Positions 1-6,825 of a stretch of 9,262 bases of DNA are shown here, piece by piece. Under the pieces are notes generated by a model. The model saw only the letters and a list, made by a program, of their open reading frames with translations. It searched no databases and was not told where the DNA came from. The position numbers were made by a program, and so were the translations under genes. Numbering within the stretch: position 1 is the first letter of the stretch; each line of letters begins with the position of its first letter. The stretch is from Rhodobacterales bacterium (GTDB taxonomy: Bacteria > Pseudomonadota > Alphaproteobacteria > Rhodobacterales > Rhodobacteraceae): the NCBI GenBank assembly GCA_013298675.1, contig JAAFIJ010000083.1, forward strand, positions 1-9,262. Reading direction: 5' to 3'.

Positions 1-100
1 TCCCGATCTACCCGGGGCTATAAGTCAAAACAACCTTGGGCAGGGGCTCAGCACCCTGCCCGAGGTCCCGTTGGCACGGTGCGCTTAACTCGGGATGAGG
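1..100. other. Left-edge intergenic segment, possible end of a plus-strand gene
   Basis: No gene can be firmly placed here. One plus-strand frame reads P-I-Y-P-G-L and then stops with TAA at 21-23. This could be the last residues of a gene entering from outside the window, but seven codons are too few to identify it. The rest is a strong inverted repeat (33-66) and about 30 bases of unremarkable sequence before the stop codon of the minus-strand gene that ends at 101. The 10-mer GGCTATAAGT occurs at both 16-25 and 99-108; the second copy covers the stop codon of that gene. Confidence 0.3.
27..66 (-). terminator. Probable intrinsic terminator of the hypothetical gene at 101-472
   Basis: Bases 33-45 and 54-66 form a 13-bp stem with one G-U pair (core GGGCAGGG/CCCTGCCC) around an 8-base loop. 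Read on the minus strand, the stem is followed by TTGTTTT, a short U-rich run, which suits termination of the minus-strand gene ending at 101. On the plus strand the stem is followed by GC-rich sequence, so termination in that direction is less likely. Confidence 0.55.
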
Positions 101-472
101 CTATAAGTAACCACGCCAGCGCAACAGCGCGATCAACGCCACGCCAACCACCAGTATAATGGTCGCCAAAGTCGCAGCAGCACTGATGAGTTGCCCCCGG
201 CGATCACCTTTGAGCGAGCCTTTGTTCAAATGCGTGACGCACACATCATAGGCGTTTGCGATTTCTGGTTCATTCAGTTGCATCAACAGCTTGGCGTTTT
301 TGGATTGTTCTTCGGCCTGCGCCAAGAATTTTGCGGCTGCATGCACCTTTTTCGGAAGCCTTCGCCCAGCTTTTCGCAACGCCACTTGCAAGGTTGCGGC
401 ACGAATACCAAAGCGCTTTTCCATAAGCTGCGCAACGCGCGTTGTCATTTGTTGAATTGTCGCCGCGCCCAT
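101..472 (-). CDS. Small membrane-anchored conserved hypothetical protein (123 aa)
   Basis: Function unknown. The N-terminal 90 or so residues are hydrophilic, lysine- and arginine-rich and probably helical (MGAATIQQMTTRVAQLMEKR, then A-L-R-K-A-G-R-R-L-P-K-K). The C-terminus has one hydrophobic segment at about residues 95-117 and ends in R-W-R-G-Y-L, so this is probably a tail-anchored inner-membrane protein with a cytoplasmic domain. I recall similar short proteins as conserved hypotheticals in Rhodobacteraceae, but cannot confirm this here. The start at 472 is chosen because the purine-rich AGGGG lies 8 bases upstream. The in-frame ATG at 478 is only 2-3 bases from that motif, and the longer open frame running to 871 lies opposite the hydrolase gene. 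It is divergent from the hydrolase at 566 and followed by a terminator-like hairpin. Confidence 0.75.
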   Translation of the reverse strand: MGAATIQQMTTRVAQLMEKRFGIRAATLQVALRKAGRRLPKKVHAAAKFLAQAEEQSKNAKLLMQLNEPEIANAYDVCVTHLNKGSLKGDRRGQLISAAATLATIILVVGVALIALLRWRGYL

Positions 473-496
473 TTGCATTTCCCCTGAACAGCTGAG

Positions 497-525
497 ACAG
501 TAGCCAATCCCCATGAATGCAGCAA
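497..525 (-). promoter_or_regulatory. Weak candidate promoter for the hypothetical gene
   Basis: On the minus strand TTGCTG (520-525) and TACTGT (497-502) are 17 bases apart, which would place the transcription start about 18 bases before the ATG at 472. The match to sigma-70 consensus is only partial (3/6 and 4/6), and the 93-bp divergent spacer 473-565 shows no convincing promoter for the hydrolase side. Confidence 0.25.
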
Positions 526-565
526 GCATCCTTGGCCTTTGGGTTAGAAAAACGAAAGATTCGGC

Positions 566-1336
566 ATGCTTAACACGGTGATCTATCCGGCATCGCAGAA
601 AGAGGACACAGTCCCATTGATCATCGGTCACGGGCTGTTCGGTTCTGCACGCAATTGGGGTGTGATTGCCCGCAGGTTGGCCACGCGCCGTGATGTGATC
701 GCCGTTGACCAACGCAACCACGGCACAAGCCCGCGCGCGCCTGCACACAGTTATGCGGATTTGGCTGATGACTTGGCCGAAGTTATCGATGCCCATGGTG
801 GCGTGGCCGATGTGCTGGGTCATTCGATGGGCGGCAAAGCTGCGATGTTTCTGGCACTGACCCAAGGCCAACTCGTGCGCAAACTGGTCGTAGCCGACAT
901 TGCACCTGTGGCCTATTCACACGACCAAAGCCGTCATATCCATGCGATGCGCACGCTTGATCTACAAGGCATCGCGACGCGTGGAGAGGCGGACCGCCGT
1001 TTGGCACAGGCTGTCGATGACCCCTCATTACGCGCGTTTTTCTTGCAGTCTCTGGACCTTAGCGTCGAACCCGCGGTTTGGCGGCTGAACCTCGATGTGC
1101 TAGAGGACGCAATGTCGCAGATCGTCGGTTGGCCGCAGGTTGAGGGGGTGTTTGAAGGCCCTACGTTGTTTTTGACAGGGGCAAATTCCAACTATGTGAT
1201 GCCTGACAGCCGCGATGCAATCCGCAAGATGTTTCCGAAAGCGCGGTTTGCAAAAATTCCGGGCGCGGGTCATTGGCTTCATGCCGAACGCCCGCGCGAA
1301 TTTGAACAGGCTGTGGAAGTTTTCCTAAACCTCTGA
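566..1336 (+). CDS. Alpha/beta-fold hydrolase, YbfF/ABHD11-like esterase (256 aa)
   Basis: A cytoplasmic serine hydrolase that probably cleaves short-chain esters or acyl thioesters; the natural substrate is unknown. The full fold is present. The oxyanion-hole motif G-H-G-L-F-G-S is near residues 21-27, the nucleophile elbow G-H-S-M-G-G has Ser87, Asp111 lies in A-D-I-A-P-V, and the catalytic histidine is His236 in G-A-G-H-W-L-H-A-E. These positions match the Ser89/Asp113/His234 triad of E. coli YbfF, and the 256-residue length is normal for the group. V-D-Q-R-N-H-G-T-S at 47-55 is also typical. No signal peptide is seen. The ATG at 566 has only a weak purine stretch (CGAAAGA) before it. It stands alone, divergent from 101-472 and convergent with the cytochrome b561 gene, with only 16 bases between the two stop codons. 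Confidence 0.92.
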   Translation: MLNTVIYPASQKEDTVPLIIGHGLFGSARNWGVIARRLATRRDVIAVDQRNHGTSPRAPAHSYADLADDLAEVIDAHGGVADVLGHSMGGKAAMFLALTQGQLVRKLVVADIAPVAYSHDQSRHIHAMRTLDLQGIATRGEADRRLAQAVDDPSLRAFFLQSLDLSVEPAVWRLNLDVLEDAMSQIVGWPQVEGVFEGPTLFLTGANSNYVMPDSRDAIRKMFPKARFAKIPGAGHWLHAERPREFEQAVEVFLNL

Positions 1337-1352
1337 CCCCTGTCCCAATGGT

Positions 1353-1841
1353 TCAGTCTTGCGGAGTCTTCATGCGCAACAGAAGACCATCTTTCTTGAC
1401 AAAATGGTGGTACAAGGCTGCACCAATATGCCCGAGGATCAACAGGATCAGGGCCGGTTTGAACAACTCATGCACCACGGCTGCGGCGGCAATGCCGCCG
1501 TACCAAGCCGCGAGCCCCGACATGGGTGCCAATATCATCACCGCATAAAGCGCAAGATGACCGATTTTTGCTGCCGTTTCCATCCAAGGGGCGCTGGGTG
1601 GTGCCGCAGGGACCCCACGCGTGACTTTTATGTAAATTCGCCAAACCGCCAGAACCAGCACCGCGATGCCCACCACGATATGTGCCCAGACCAAAGTCCC
1701 CATTTCCGGAACCGTTCCGTTTTCAACAGCAAGCCACGCGCGGCCCATATCTTCGCCAAAAATCAATTGAAAGACAATCAGACCTGCAATGACCCAATGC
1801 AGCCGGATCTGAGTGCGCGAATAGCCCTTTGTTTGTGGCAT
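1353..1841 (-). CDS. Cytochrome b561 family, four-helix membrane b-type cytochrome (162 aa)
   Basis: An integral inner-membrane di-heme cytochrome of the bacterial CybB/YodB type, thought to move electrons between quinol and other carriers. Four hydrophobic helices are visible. Candidate heme-ligand histidines are His15 (R-L-H-W), His54 (W-A-H-I-V-V-G), His95 (K-I-G-H-L-A-L-Y) and His138 (L-G-H-I-G), one per helix as in the family. His145 and His146 follow the last helix. The length of 162 aa is typical. The start is placed at 1841 because AGAGGA lies 7 bases upstream and homologues begin just before the T-Q-I-R-L-H-W segment. A longer open frame to 1901 would add 20 residues that overlap the putative promoter. 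Neighbouring genes do not indicate its electron donor or acceptor. Confidence 0.93.
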   Translation of the reverse strand: MPQTKGYSRTQIRLHWVIAGLIVFQLIFGEDMGRAWLAVENGTVPEMGTLVWAHIVVGIAVLVLAVWRIYIKVTRGVPAAPPSAPWMETAAKIGHLALYAVMILAPMSGLAAWYGGIAAAAVVHELFKPALILLILGHIGAALYHHFVKKDGLLLRMKTPQD

Positions 1842-1872
1842 GAAATCGTCCTCTAATGCATCTATTTTTACT

Positions 1873-1901
1873 TTAACGTACGCCGGGACAGATTCCGTCA
1901 A
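1873..1901 (-). promoter_or_regulatory. Candidate promoter of the cytochrome b561 gene
   Basis: On the minus strand TTGACG (1896-1901) is a good -35 match. A 17-base spacer leads to CGTTAA (1873-1878), which is a poor -10 element; shifted readings by one base are no better. The predicted transcript would start about 25 bases before the ATG at 1841. A weak -10 beside upstream repeats would fit an activated promoter, but this is inference. Confidence 0.35.
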
Positions 1902-1904
1902 TTT

Positions 1905-1934
1905 TTTTCAAATGCAGTTCATTTTCAAATGCAG
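1905..1934 (-). repeat. Two tandem 13-bp direct repeats upstream of the b561 promoter
   Basis: TTTTCAAATGCAG occurs exactly at 1905-1917 and again at 1922-1934, a period of 17 bases. Read towards the cytochrome gene the unit is CTGCATTTGAAAA. The pair ends only a few bases upstream of the putative -35 element at 1896-1901, a position suited to a transcription activator. The identity of any binding protein is unknown, and simple slippage duplication is the alternative. Confidence 0.6.
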
Positions 1935-1959
1935 ACGCGAATGCCAGATAAAAACCGCC

Positions 1960-1991
1960 AAATAAAGCGCCAGCCACGGATGCGGCTGGCG
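1960..1991 (-). terminator. Intrinsic terminator of the thu operon
   Basis: CGCCAGCC (1968-1975) and GGCTGGCG (1984-1991) form a perfect 8-bp GC-rich stem with an 8-base loop. On the minus strand the stem is followed by CTTTATTTGG, a U-rich tail. It lies 7 bases after the stop codon of the dehydrogenase gene ending at 1999, so it most likely ends the six-gene operon and separates it from the cytochrome b561 promoter. Confidence 0.8.
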
Positions 1992-1998
1992 GATCTGG

Positions 1999-3057
1999 TT
2001 AGACTTTCAAGCTGACGCTTTGTTGTGCTGCAGACTGTTCTGCGCGGTCCAACAGGCGCTGCAGCATCGCACCGCGGGCAAAATCGGGTTCTGCCGGGCA
2101 CTCACCCCGAATTGCCCCGATAAAGCGCTGGTAGATCGATGCCAGAACCGGCGCTTCAACATCGTGCCACGTAGCTGACTGAAGGTCAGGTTCAAGACAA
2201 GCGCGAAGGCGGCTGATGTCTTTTTCCCAGTTCACCTCTAGCCCGCCCTTGTCACCGTAGATGCGCAGGCGCAGATCGTTCAGATGGCCACTGGCAAAGC
2301 GCGTCGCAACCACAGTTCCCAACGCGCCGTTTTCCAACAAGACCTGCATGGTCGCGGAATCATTGGCATCCAGCGGGTACTCGCCAATCTGATCACCCGG
2401 TGCTTTGTGAAACGTCGCCAGACGGCAAGACATTTCGGTGGCGTTTTGCCCGGCAATAAACGTTGCAAAATCAAGGATGTGGATGCCGACATCGCCCAAA
2501 ACGCCCTTGGACCCATGCTTGGTTGACAGCCGCCACAGCCATTGGCTTTCGCGGTCCCAGTGGCCCCAAGCGGGCTGCGTCAACCAGCTTTGCAGATATG
2601 ACGCTTCAAAATGGCGTACGGTGCCAATCGCCCCGTCGCGCACCATCGCTGCCGCCTTTTGCAAGGCGCCCACGTTGCGGTAGGACAGGTTGACCATGTT
2701 AACTACACCCGCAGCCGCGGCGGCGGCGGCCATCGCATCGGCCTGTGCCTCATTCGTCGACAGCGGTTTTTCGCACAAGATATGCTTACCGGCGGCCAAA
2801 AATGGCAGTGTTGTCGCATAATGAGCCGCATCTGGGGTGACGTTGGTCACCGCATCAAACTGGCCCCACGCGATGGCGTCTTCAATTGAGGAAAAGCGGT
2901 GTTCGATGCCGTGGCGATCCGCAAAGGCGGTCAGTTGTTCTGGTCGGGTATCAATACCGGCCACAAGGGTAACACCTTGAATTTCCTTGAACTTCTCGGC
3001 ATGGTTGTTCGCCATGCCGCCAGTTCCAAGGATCAACAGCCGAACAGGTTTGGCCAT
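1999..3057 (-). CDS. thuB: Gfo/Idh/MocA-family dehydrogenase, ThuB-like (352 aa)
   Basis: A cytoplasmic NAD(P)-dependent sugar oxidoreductase. In rhizobia ThuB, acting with ThuA, forms 3-keto derivatives of trehalose and related disaccharides; that role is inferred here from family and operon position. The N-terminal Rossmann domain (about 1-120) begins with the nucleotide-binding G-T-G-G-M-A (11-16), and the conserved E-K-P is at 96-98. The C-terminal substrate domain has the family motif G-D-V-G-I-H-I-L-D (188-196) with His193 as the likely catalytic histidine. The length is normal. An AAGGA site lies about 7 bases before the ATG. The ATG overlaps the stop codon of the ThuA-like gene by one base (TAATG), indicating translational coupling. 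It is the last gene of the operon and is followed by an intrinsic terminator. Its exact substrate is uncertain. Confidence 0.9.
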   Translation of the reverse strand: MAKPVRLLILGTGGMANNHAEKFKEIQGVTLVAGIDTRPEQLTAFADRHGIEHRFSSIEDAIAWGQFDAVTNVTPDAAHYATTLPFLAAGKHILCEKPLSTNEAQADAMAAAAAAAGVVNMVNLSYRNVGALQKAAAMVRDGAIGTVRHFEASYLQSWLTQPAWGHWDRESQWLWRLSTKHGSKGVLGDVGIHILDFATFIAGQNATEMSCRLATFHKAPGDQIGEYPLDANDSATMQVLLENGALGTVVATRFASGHLNDLRLRIYGDKGGLEVNWEKDISRLRACLEPDLQSATWHDVEAPVLASIYQRFIGAIRGECPAEPDFARGAMLQRLLDRAEQSAAQQSVSLKV

Positions 3058-3839
3058 TACCGATATCCTTCTTCACCATCTTGATGCAGCCTTGGGCCAC
3101 GCTCTACGATCGGTTCCAACGCGGTTTCAACGGGCGCATTTGGCGCATGATTTGGGTTCATGATCCGCTTGTTGGGATTGTAAGCCCACTTGACTGCATT
3201 GCTGATCACGGTTTGCACATTTGCGTCGTGATAAGTTGGATAGGTCTCATGGCCGGGACGGAAGTAAAAGATGTTCCCTGCGCCACGCTTGTAGGTCAGG
3301 CCCGAGCGGAACACTTCGCCACCGGCAAACCAGCTGATGAACACGGTTTCAAGCGGCTCTGGCACGCCAAACGGCTCGCCGTACATTTCTTCATATTCCA
3401 GCTCAAAATGGTCTGGCAGACCTGCGGCAATCGGATGTTGGCGCGACGTGACCCAAAGACGCTCGCGCTCTCCTGCTTCACGCCATGACAGGTTGCATGG
3501 AGCGCCCATCAACCGCTTGAACGGTTTGGAAAAATGCGCCGAGTGCAGGAAAATCACACCCATGCCGCCCCAGACCGCATCGCAAACCCGTTCAACGATC
3601 GCATCGTCCACGTCACTGTGGGCGCAGTGGCCCCACCAGACGAGAACATCGGTTTCAGCCAGTTTTTCGGCGGTCAATCCGTGCTCTGCGTCCTGCAAGG
3701 TCACCGTTGTGGCATCATGGCCGGCCGCTTTTAGTGCTTTGGCGATGGTTCCGTGCATGGTCAGCGGGTAGATCCCTGCAACGATTTTGTTCTTTTGTTC
3801 GTGGACGTTTTCGCCCCAAACGGTGACACGGATGGTCAT
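3057..3839 (-). CDS. thuA: ThuA-family (trehalose utilization) protein (260 aa)
   Basis: A member of the ThuA family, which has a glutamine-amidotransferase-like fold. It is required together with ThuB for disaccharide use in rhizobia, but its own reaction is not settled. Visible family features are V-W-G-E-N (7-11), W-W-G-H-C-A-H (68-74), the histidine-rich H-S-A-H (99-102), E-M-Y-G-E-P (151-156) and P-G-H-E-T-Y-P-T-Y-H (195-204). No signal peptide is present, so it is cytoplasmic. The start is set at 3839 because GAGGAG lies 6 bases upstream and the protein then begins M-T-I-R-V-T-V-W-G. An extension to 3881 would add 14 unrelated residues. It follows the ATPase gene after a 66-base gap with a small imperfect hairpin, and its stop overlaps the thuB start. 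The last 40 or so residues are proline- and charge-rich and probably flexible. Confidence 0.92.
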   Translation of the reverse strand: MTIRVTVWGENVHEQKNKIVAGIYPLTMHGTIAKALKAAGHDATTVTLQDAEHGLTAEKLAETDVLVWWGHCAHSDVDDAIVERVCDAVWGGMGVIFLHSAHFSKPFKRLMGAPCNLSWREAGERERLWVTSRQHPIAAGLPDHFELEYEEMYGEPFGVPEPLETVFISWFAGGEVFRSGLTYKRGAGNIFYFRPGHETYPTYHDANVQTVISNAVKWAYNPNKRIMNPNHAPNAPVETALEPIVERGPRLHQDGEEGYR

Positions 3840-3905
3840 AGCATACTCCTCATGGACTTGCCGTGCCACCGATAGCGGCACAGAATATTTTAATCATTCA
3901 ATCAG

Positions 3906-4910
3906 TTAGCGGATCGGCTGCCCGTTGGTATCAAACCTATGCACCTGTCCAGCCTTTGGCGAGAGCGAAACTTTCTGCCCCACCTTCATCGCAAGTTTCC
4001 CTTCGCGGCGCACGATCAACGGTTCCGCTGAACCAACCTCGACAAACAGATAGTTGTCACTGCCAAGGTCTTCGGCATGCACGATTTCACCCGTCCACAT
4101 GCCATCGCCGTCCACGACGTCGATATGCTCAGACCGAATGCCCAAAGTGGCACAACCGTGATCGTCAGCAAACTTTCCGGTCATGAAATTCATCTTTGGG
4201 CTGCCGATAAAGCCGGCAACAAAGATCGAATTCGGATGTTCATACAGTTCTGCTGGGGTGCCGACCTGTTCCAGCAAACCGTCGCGCAAAACGGCGATGC
4301 GGTCGGCCAGCGTCATCGCCTCAACCTGATCATGGGTCACATAGATCATGGTCACATCTGACATCGAATGATGTAGCTTGGCGATTTCCAAACGGGTCTG
4401 AACCCGCAAAGCGGCATCAAGGTTTGACAAAGGCTCGTCAAACAAGAACACCCGTGGATCGCGCACAATCGCGCGGCCAATGGCCACACGCTGGCGCTGA
4501 CCACCGGACAGTTGCTTTGGCAGACGGTCCAAAAGGTGGTCGATTTGCAACAGCTTTGCCGCCTCCATCACCCGCTTTTTCATATCCTCGGGGCTGGCTT
4601 TTGCCAGTTTCATCCCAAAAGCCATGTTGTCGTAAACGGTCATATGCGGATAAAGCGCATAGGACTGAAAAACCATTGCAATGCCACGCTCGCTTGGCAG
4701 CACGTTGTTAACCCGTTCAGAGTCAAACATCATGTCGCCACTGGTGATTTCTTCCAACCCCGAAATCAGGCGCAGCAGAGTGGACTTGCCGCAACCCGAC
4801 GGGCCGACAAACACCATAAACTCGCCTTTTTCGATGGTCAGGTTGATACCCTTGATCACGTCAACCGCGCCATACGACTTCTTGACGTTCTTAAGTTCGA
4901 TTTTTGCCAT
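3906..4910 (-). CDS. thuK: Sugar ABC transporter ATPase, MalK/UgpC type, ThuK-like (334 aa)
   Basis: The ATP-hydrolysing subunit of the sugar importer, attached to the cytoplasmic face of the permease pair. All ATPase motifs are intact: Walker A G-P-S-G-C-G-K-S-T (36-44), Q-loop Gln82 in F-Q-S-Y-A-L-Y-P-H, signature L-S-G-G-Q (134-138), Walker B V-F-L-F-D-E-P (154-160), D-loop S-N-L-D-A (162-166) and switch His193 in Y-V-T-H-D-Q. After about residue 235 it has a C-terminal OB-fold (TOBE-type) regulatory domain like that of MalK. The start lies 4 bases after the stop of the second permease gene, and the ribosome-binding AAGGG falls inside the last codons of that gene. ATPases of this group can serve several importers, so the substrate is inferred from the neighbours. 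Confidence 0.95.
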   Translation of the reverse strand: MAKIELKNVKKSYGAVDVIKGINLTIEKGEFMVFVGPSGCGKSTLLRLISGLEEITSGDMMFDSERVNNVLPSERGIAMVFQSYALYPHMTVYDNMAFGMKLAKASPEDMKKRVMEAAKLLQIDHLLDRLPKQLSGGQRQRVAIGRAIVRDPRVFLFDEPLSNLDAALRVQTRLEIAKLHHSMSDVTMIYVTHDQVEAMTLADRIAVLRDGLLEQVGTPAELYEHPNSIFVAGFIGSPKMNFMTGKFADDHGCATLGIRSEHIDVVDGDGMWTGEIVHAEDLGSDNYLFVEVGSAEPLIVRREGKLAMKVGQKVSLSPKAGQVHRFDTNGQPIR

Positions 4911-4914
4911 TTGA

Positions 4915-5748
4915 TTAGCCCTTCACGCCGCCAGCGGTCAGTCCCGCGACGATTTTGCGTTGGAAAATGAGAACAAGGATGATGAGCGGGATTGTAACGA
5001 TAACGCTTGCGGCCATGATTGGTCCCCATGGAATTTCTTGAACGGATGCCCCTGACAGCATCGCAATCGCCACCGGGGTCGTCCGGGTGATCTCTTGGGA
5101 TGTGAAGGTCAGAGCGAACAGAAACTCATTCCATGCGCCGATGAAAGCAAGCAAGCCTGTCGTCACCAAGGCCGGCCACAACAAGGGCAGAAACACTTTG
5201 GTGATGATAACCCAAGGTGTAGCACCGTCCACAATCGCTGCCTCTTCAATTTCGACGGGCAGATCACGCATGAACGTGGTCAGAACCCAGACGGTGAACG
5301 GCAAGGTAAAGATGGTATAGGACAAGACCAAGGCCCAAGGAGAATTGAACAGGTTCAAGTACTTGATCAGTTCGAACAGGCCCGCCAGAACCGCGATTTG
5401 CGGGAACATGGACACGGCCAGAATGGTCATCAACAAAAGGCCGCGCCCACGAAACCGGACCCGTGCCAAGGCATAGGATGCAGTCACAGCAAGGAACAGG
5501 GCAAAGACCACTGTCGTCGTCGCAATAAACACCGAATTCAGGATATTGCGCGGGAAGGTCCTGCCACCCAAAACGGTTTCATAGTTGGCGGTATCAAAGT
5601 GGCGCGGGAAATAGTTGATTTCAAAGATCGCCGTGCCCGTCGCAAAAGATGTAACGATCGTGTAGTAAAACGGGAAAACCGAAAACACGACGATCACGAC
5701 AACCAGCGCATAGAACGCGATGTTATTGATCAGTTTTCTGCTATTCAT
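4915..5748 (-). CDS. thuG: Sugar ABC transporter permease, MalG type, ThuG-like (277 aa)
   Basis: One of two membrane subunits forming the disaccharide channel in the inner membrane. About six hydrophobic segments are visible, starting at residues 9-30 and including about 70-95, 105-127, 135-160, 190-212 and 243-264. The cytoplasmic EAA loop that contacts the ATPase is clear: E-E-A-A-I-V-D-G at 168-175, followed by the typical F-L-P-L-L-W-P-A. The length of 277 aa is usual for MalG-type subunits. GGAGAG lies 6 bases before the ATG. The ATG overlaps the stop of the upstream permease gene (ATGA), so the two subunits are probably made in equal amounts. The next gene, the ATPase, starts 4 bases downstream. 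Confidence 0.93.
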   Translation of the reverse strand: MNSRKLINNIAFYALVVVIVVFSVFPFYYTIVTSFATGTAIFEINYFPRHFDTANYETVLGGRTFPRNILNSVFIATTTVVFALFLAVTASYALARVRFRGRGLLLMTILAVSMFPQIAVLAGLFELIKYLNLFNSPWALVLSYTIFTLPFTVWVLTTFMRDLPVEIEEAAIVDGATPWVIITKVFLPLLWPALVTTGLLAFIGAWNEFLFALTFTSQEITRTTPVAIAMLSGASVQEIPWGPIMAASVIVTIPLIILVLIFQRKIVAGLTAGGVKG

Positions 5749-6707
5749 TTGCCGCTCTCCCCACTTAGATCGACTTTTCCAAGCCAGATATACAAGCCGA
5801 CAAACACCGCAAGAATAACGAACAGCAGCGTTGATTGGGCCGAGCCATAGGCGAACTTGTCAAAATCGATCAGGTTTTCACGGCTGATGACCGACATGGT
5901 TTTGGTCGCAGCCGAATTTGGTGTGAGAACATAGATCAGATCAAACACCCGCAACGCATCCAACATCCGGAAAATCACCGCAACCATAAGCGCCGGGCGG
6001 ATCAATGGCAGAGTGATCTTGAAGAACACTTTAACCGGATGGATGCCGTCGATCTTGGCTGCCTCATAGATATCGCGCGGGACCATCTGCAAACCTGCAA
6101 GGCACAAAAGGGCCATGAACGGCGTCGTTTTCCAGACGTCCACCATCAGTACAGCATACATCGCGGTATCAGTGTTAGCGGTCCATGCCATTTTTTCGGT
6201 GATCAAGCCGAGGCGCAGCGCCATATCATTGATGATGCCGTATTGGTCATTCAACATCCATGCCCACATTTTTGCGGACACGATCGTAGGGATCGCCCAA
6301 GGGATCAAAATGGCGGCGCGCACCAATCCGCGGCCCTTAAACTCTGCGTTCAAGACCAGCGCCACGATCAGGCCCAAGATCGTCTCAAACAGAACCGATA
6401 CGACAGAAAAGCGTACCGTATTCCAAACGGCATTCCACCAGTTTGGGTCTACCAGCGTGCCTTTATAGCGCACGGCGCCATTGGATAGGGTTTGCACCCG
6501 CAGATAATTGTCAAAGCCAATCCACTTGCCACCGTACAGGTCATTCAATGATGTGTCGGTGAATGAAAACCAAACCGTTCTTAGCAGCGGCCACGCCGCG
6601 ACGCAAAACAGTGCCACCAACATCGGAGCCAAAAACCAAAAGGCTGCGCGTTGACGTTGCTGATGCAGGCTAAGTTGGTTTTCCCGGATCAATCCAGTAT
6701 TCGCCAT
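5745..6707 (-). CDS. thuF: Sugar ABC transporter permease, MalF type, ThuF-like (320 aa)
   Basis: The second membrane subunit of the importer. A hydrophilic N-terminus of about 20 residues precedes the first helix (22-45), followed by a periplasmic loop (about 50-95) and five further helices. The EAA loop is E-A-A-K-I-D-G at 215-221, followed by F-F-K-I-T-L-P-L-I-R-P. The length is normal for the short MalF class without the enlarged periplasmic domain of E. coli MalF. I place the start at ATG 6707, which has GGGGAG about 7 bases upstream. The in-frame TTG at 6722 would put the ribosome-binding site inside the gene. It is separated from the binding-protein gene by a long intercistronic hairpin and overlaps the next permease gene by ATGA. 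Confidence 0.92.
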   Translation of the reverse strand: MANTGLIRENQLSLHQQRQRAAFWFLAPMLVALFCVAAWPLLRTVWFSFTDTSLNDLYGGKWIGFDNYLRVQTLSNGAVRYKGTLVDPNWWNAVWNTVRFSVVSVLFETILGLIVALVLNAEFKGRGLVRAAILIPWAIPTIVSAKMWAWMLNDQYGIINDMALRLGLITEKMAWTANTDTAMYAVLMVDVWKTTPFMALLCLAGLQMVPRDIYEAAKIDGIHPVKVFFKITLPLIRPALMVAVIFRMLDALRVFDLIYVLTPNSAATKTMSVISRENLIDFDKFAYGSAQSTLLFVILAVFVGLYIWLGKVDLSGESGK

Positions 6708-6748
6708 GCTCTTCTCCCCCAATGAGCGCCCAAACCGGGCCTAGAAAT

Positions 6749-6800
6749 GGAATGGGCAACGGCGTGGTTTCAAGTTGAAAACACTGCCGTCGCCCACCCC
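6749..6800 (-). promoter_or_regulatory. Long intercistronic hairpin between binding-protein and permease genes
   Basis: TGGGCAACGGC (6753-6763) pairs with GCCGTCGCCCA (6786-6796) over 11 bp with one G-U. The interior 6764-6784 is itself a near-palindrome (GTGGTTTCAA/TTGAAAACAC, one mismatch), and four outer pairs including two G-U extend the stem to 6749-6800 in the minus-strand transcript. There is no U-tract after it, so it is probably not a full terminator. In ABC sugar operons such structures often protect the binding-protein part of the message or cause partial termination, which raises the binding-protein level above that of the membrane subunits. The function here is inferred from position. 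Confidence 0.7.
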
Positions 6801-6825
6801 TTTGGCTTGCCTTACCTAGGGAGGA

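Noticed and set aside
473..871. N-terminal extension of the hypothetical gene up to 871
   Set aside because: The extension overlaps the hydrolase gene on the other strand and carries no family signal. A ribosome-binding site fits the start at 472.
3840..3905. Hairpin GTGCC/GGCAC between thuK and thuA as a terminator
   Set aside because: The stem is short, partly G-U, and has no U-tract. thuA and thuB are expected to be read through from upstream, so at most it modulates expression.
5095..5850. 251-residue plus-strand open frame opposite the permease genes
   Set aside because: Its composition is low-complexity with many Q, H, R and D residues, typical of the antisense of a hydrophobic membrane protein. 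It spans two permease genes and has no motif.
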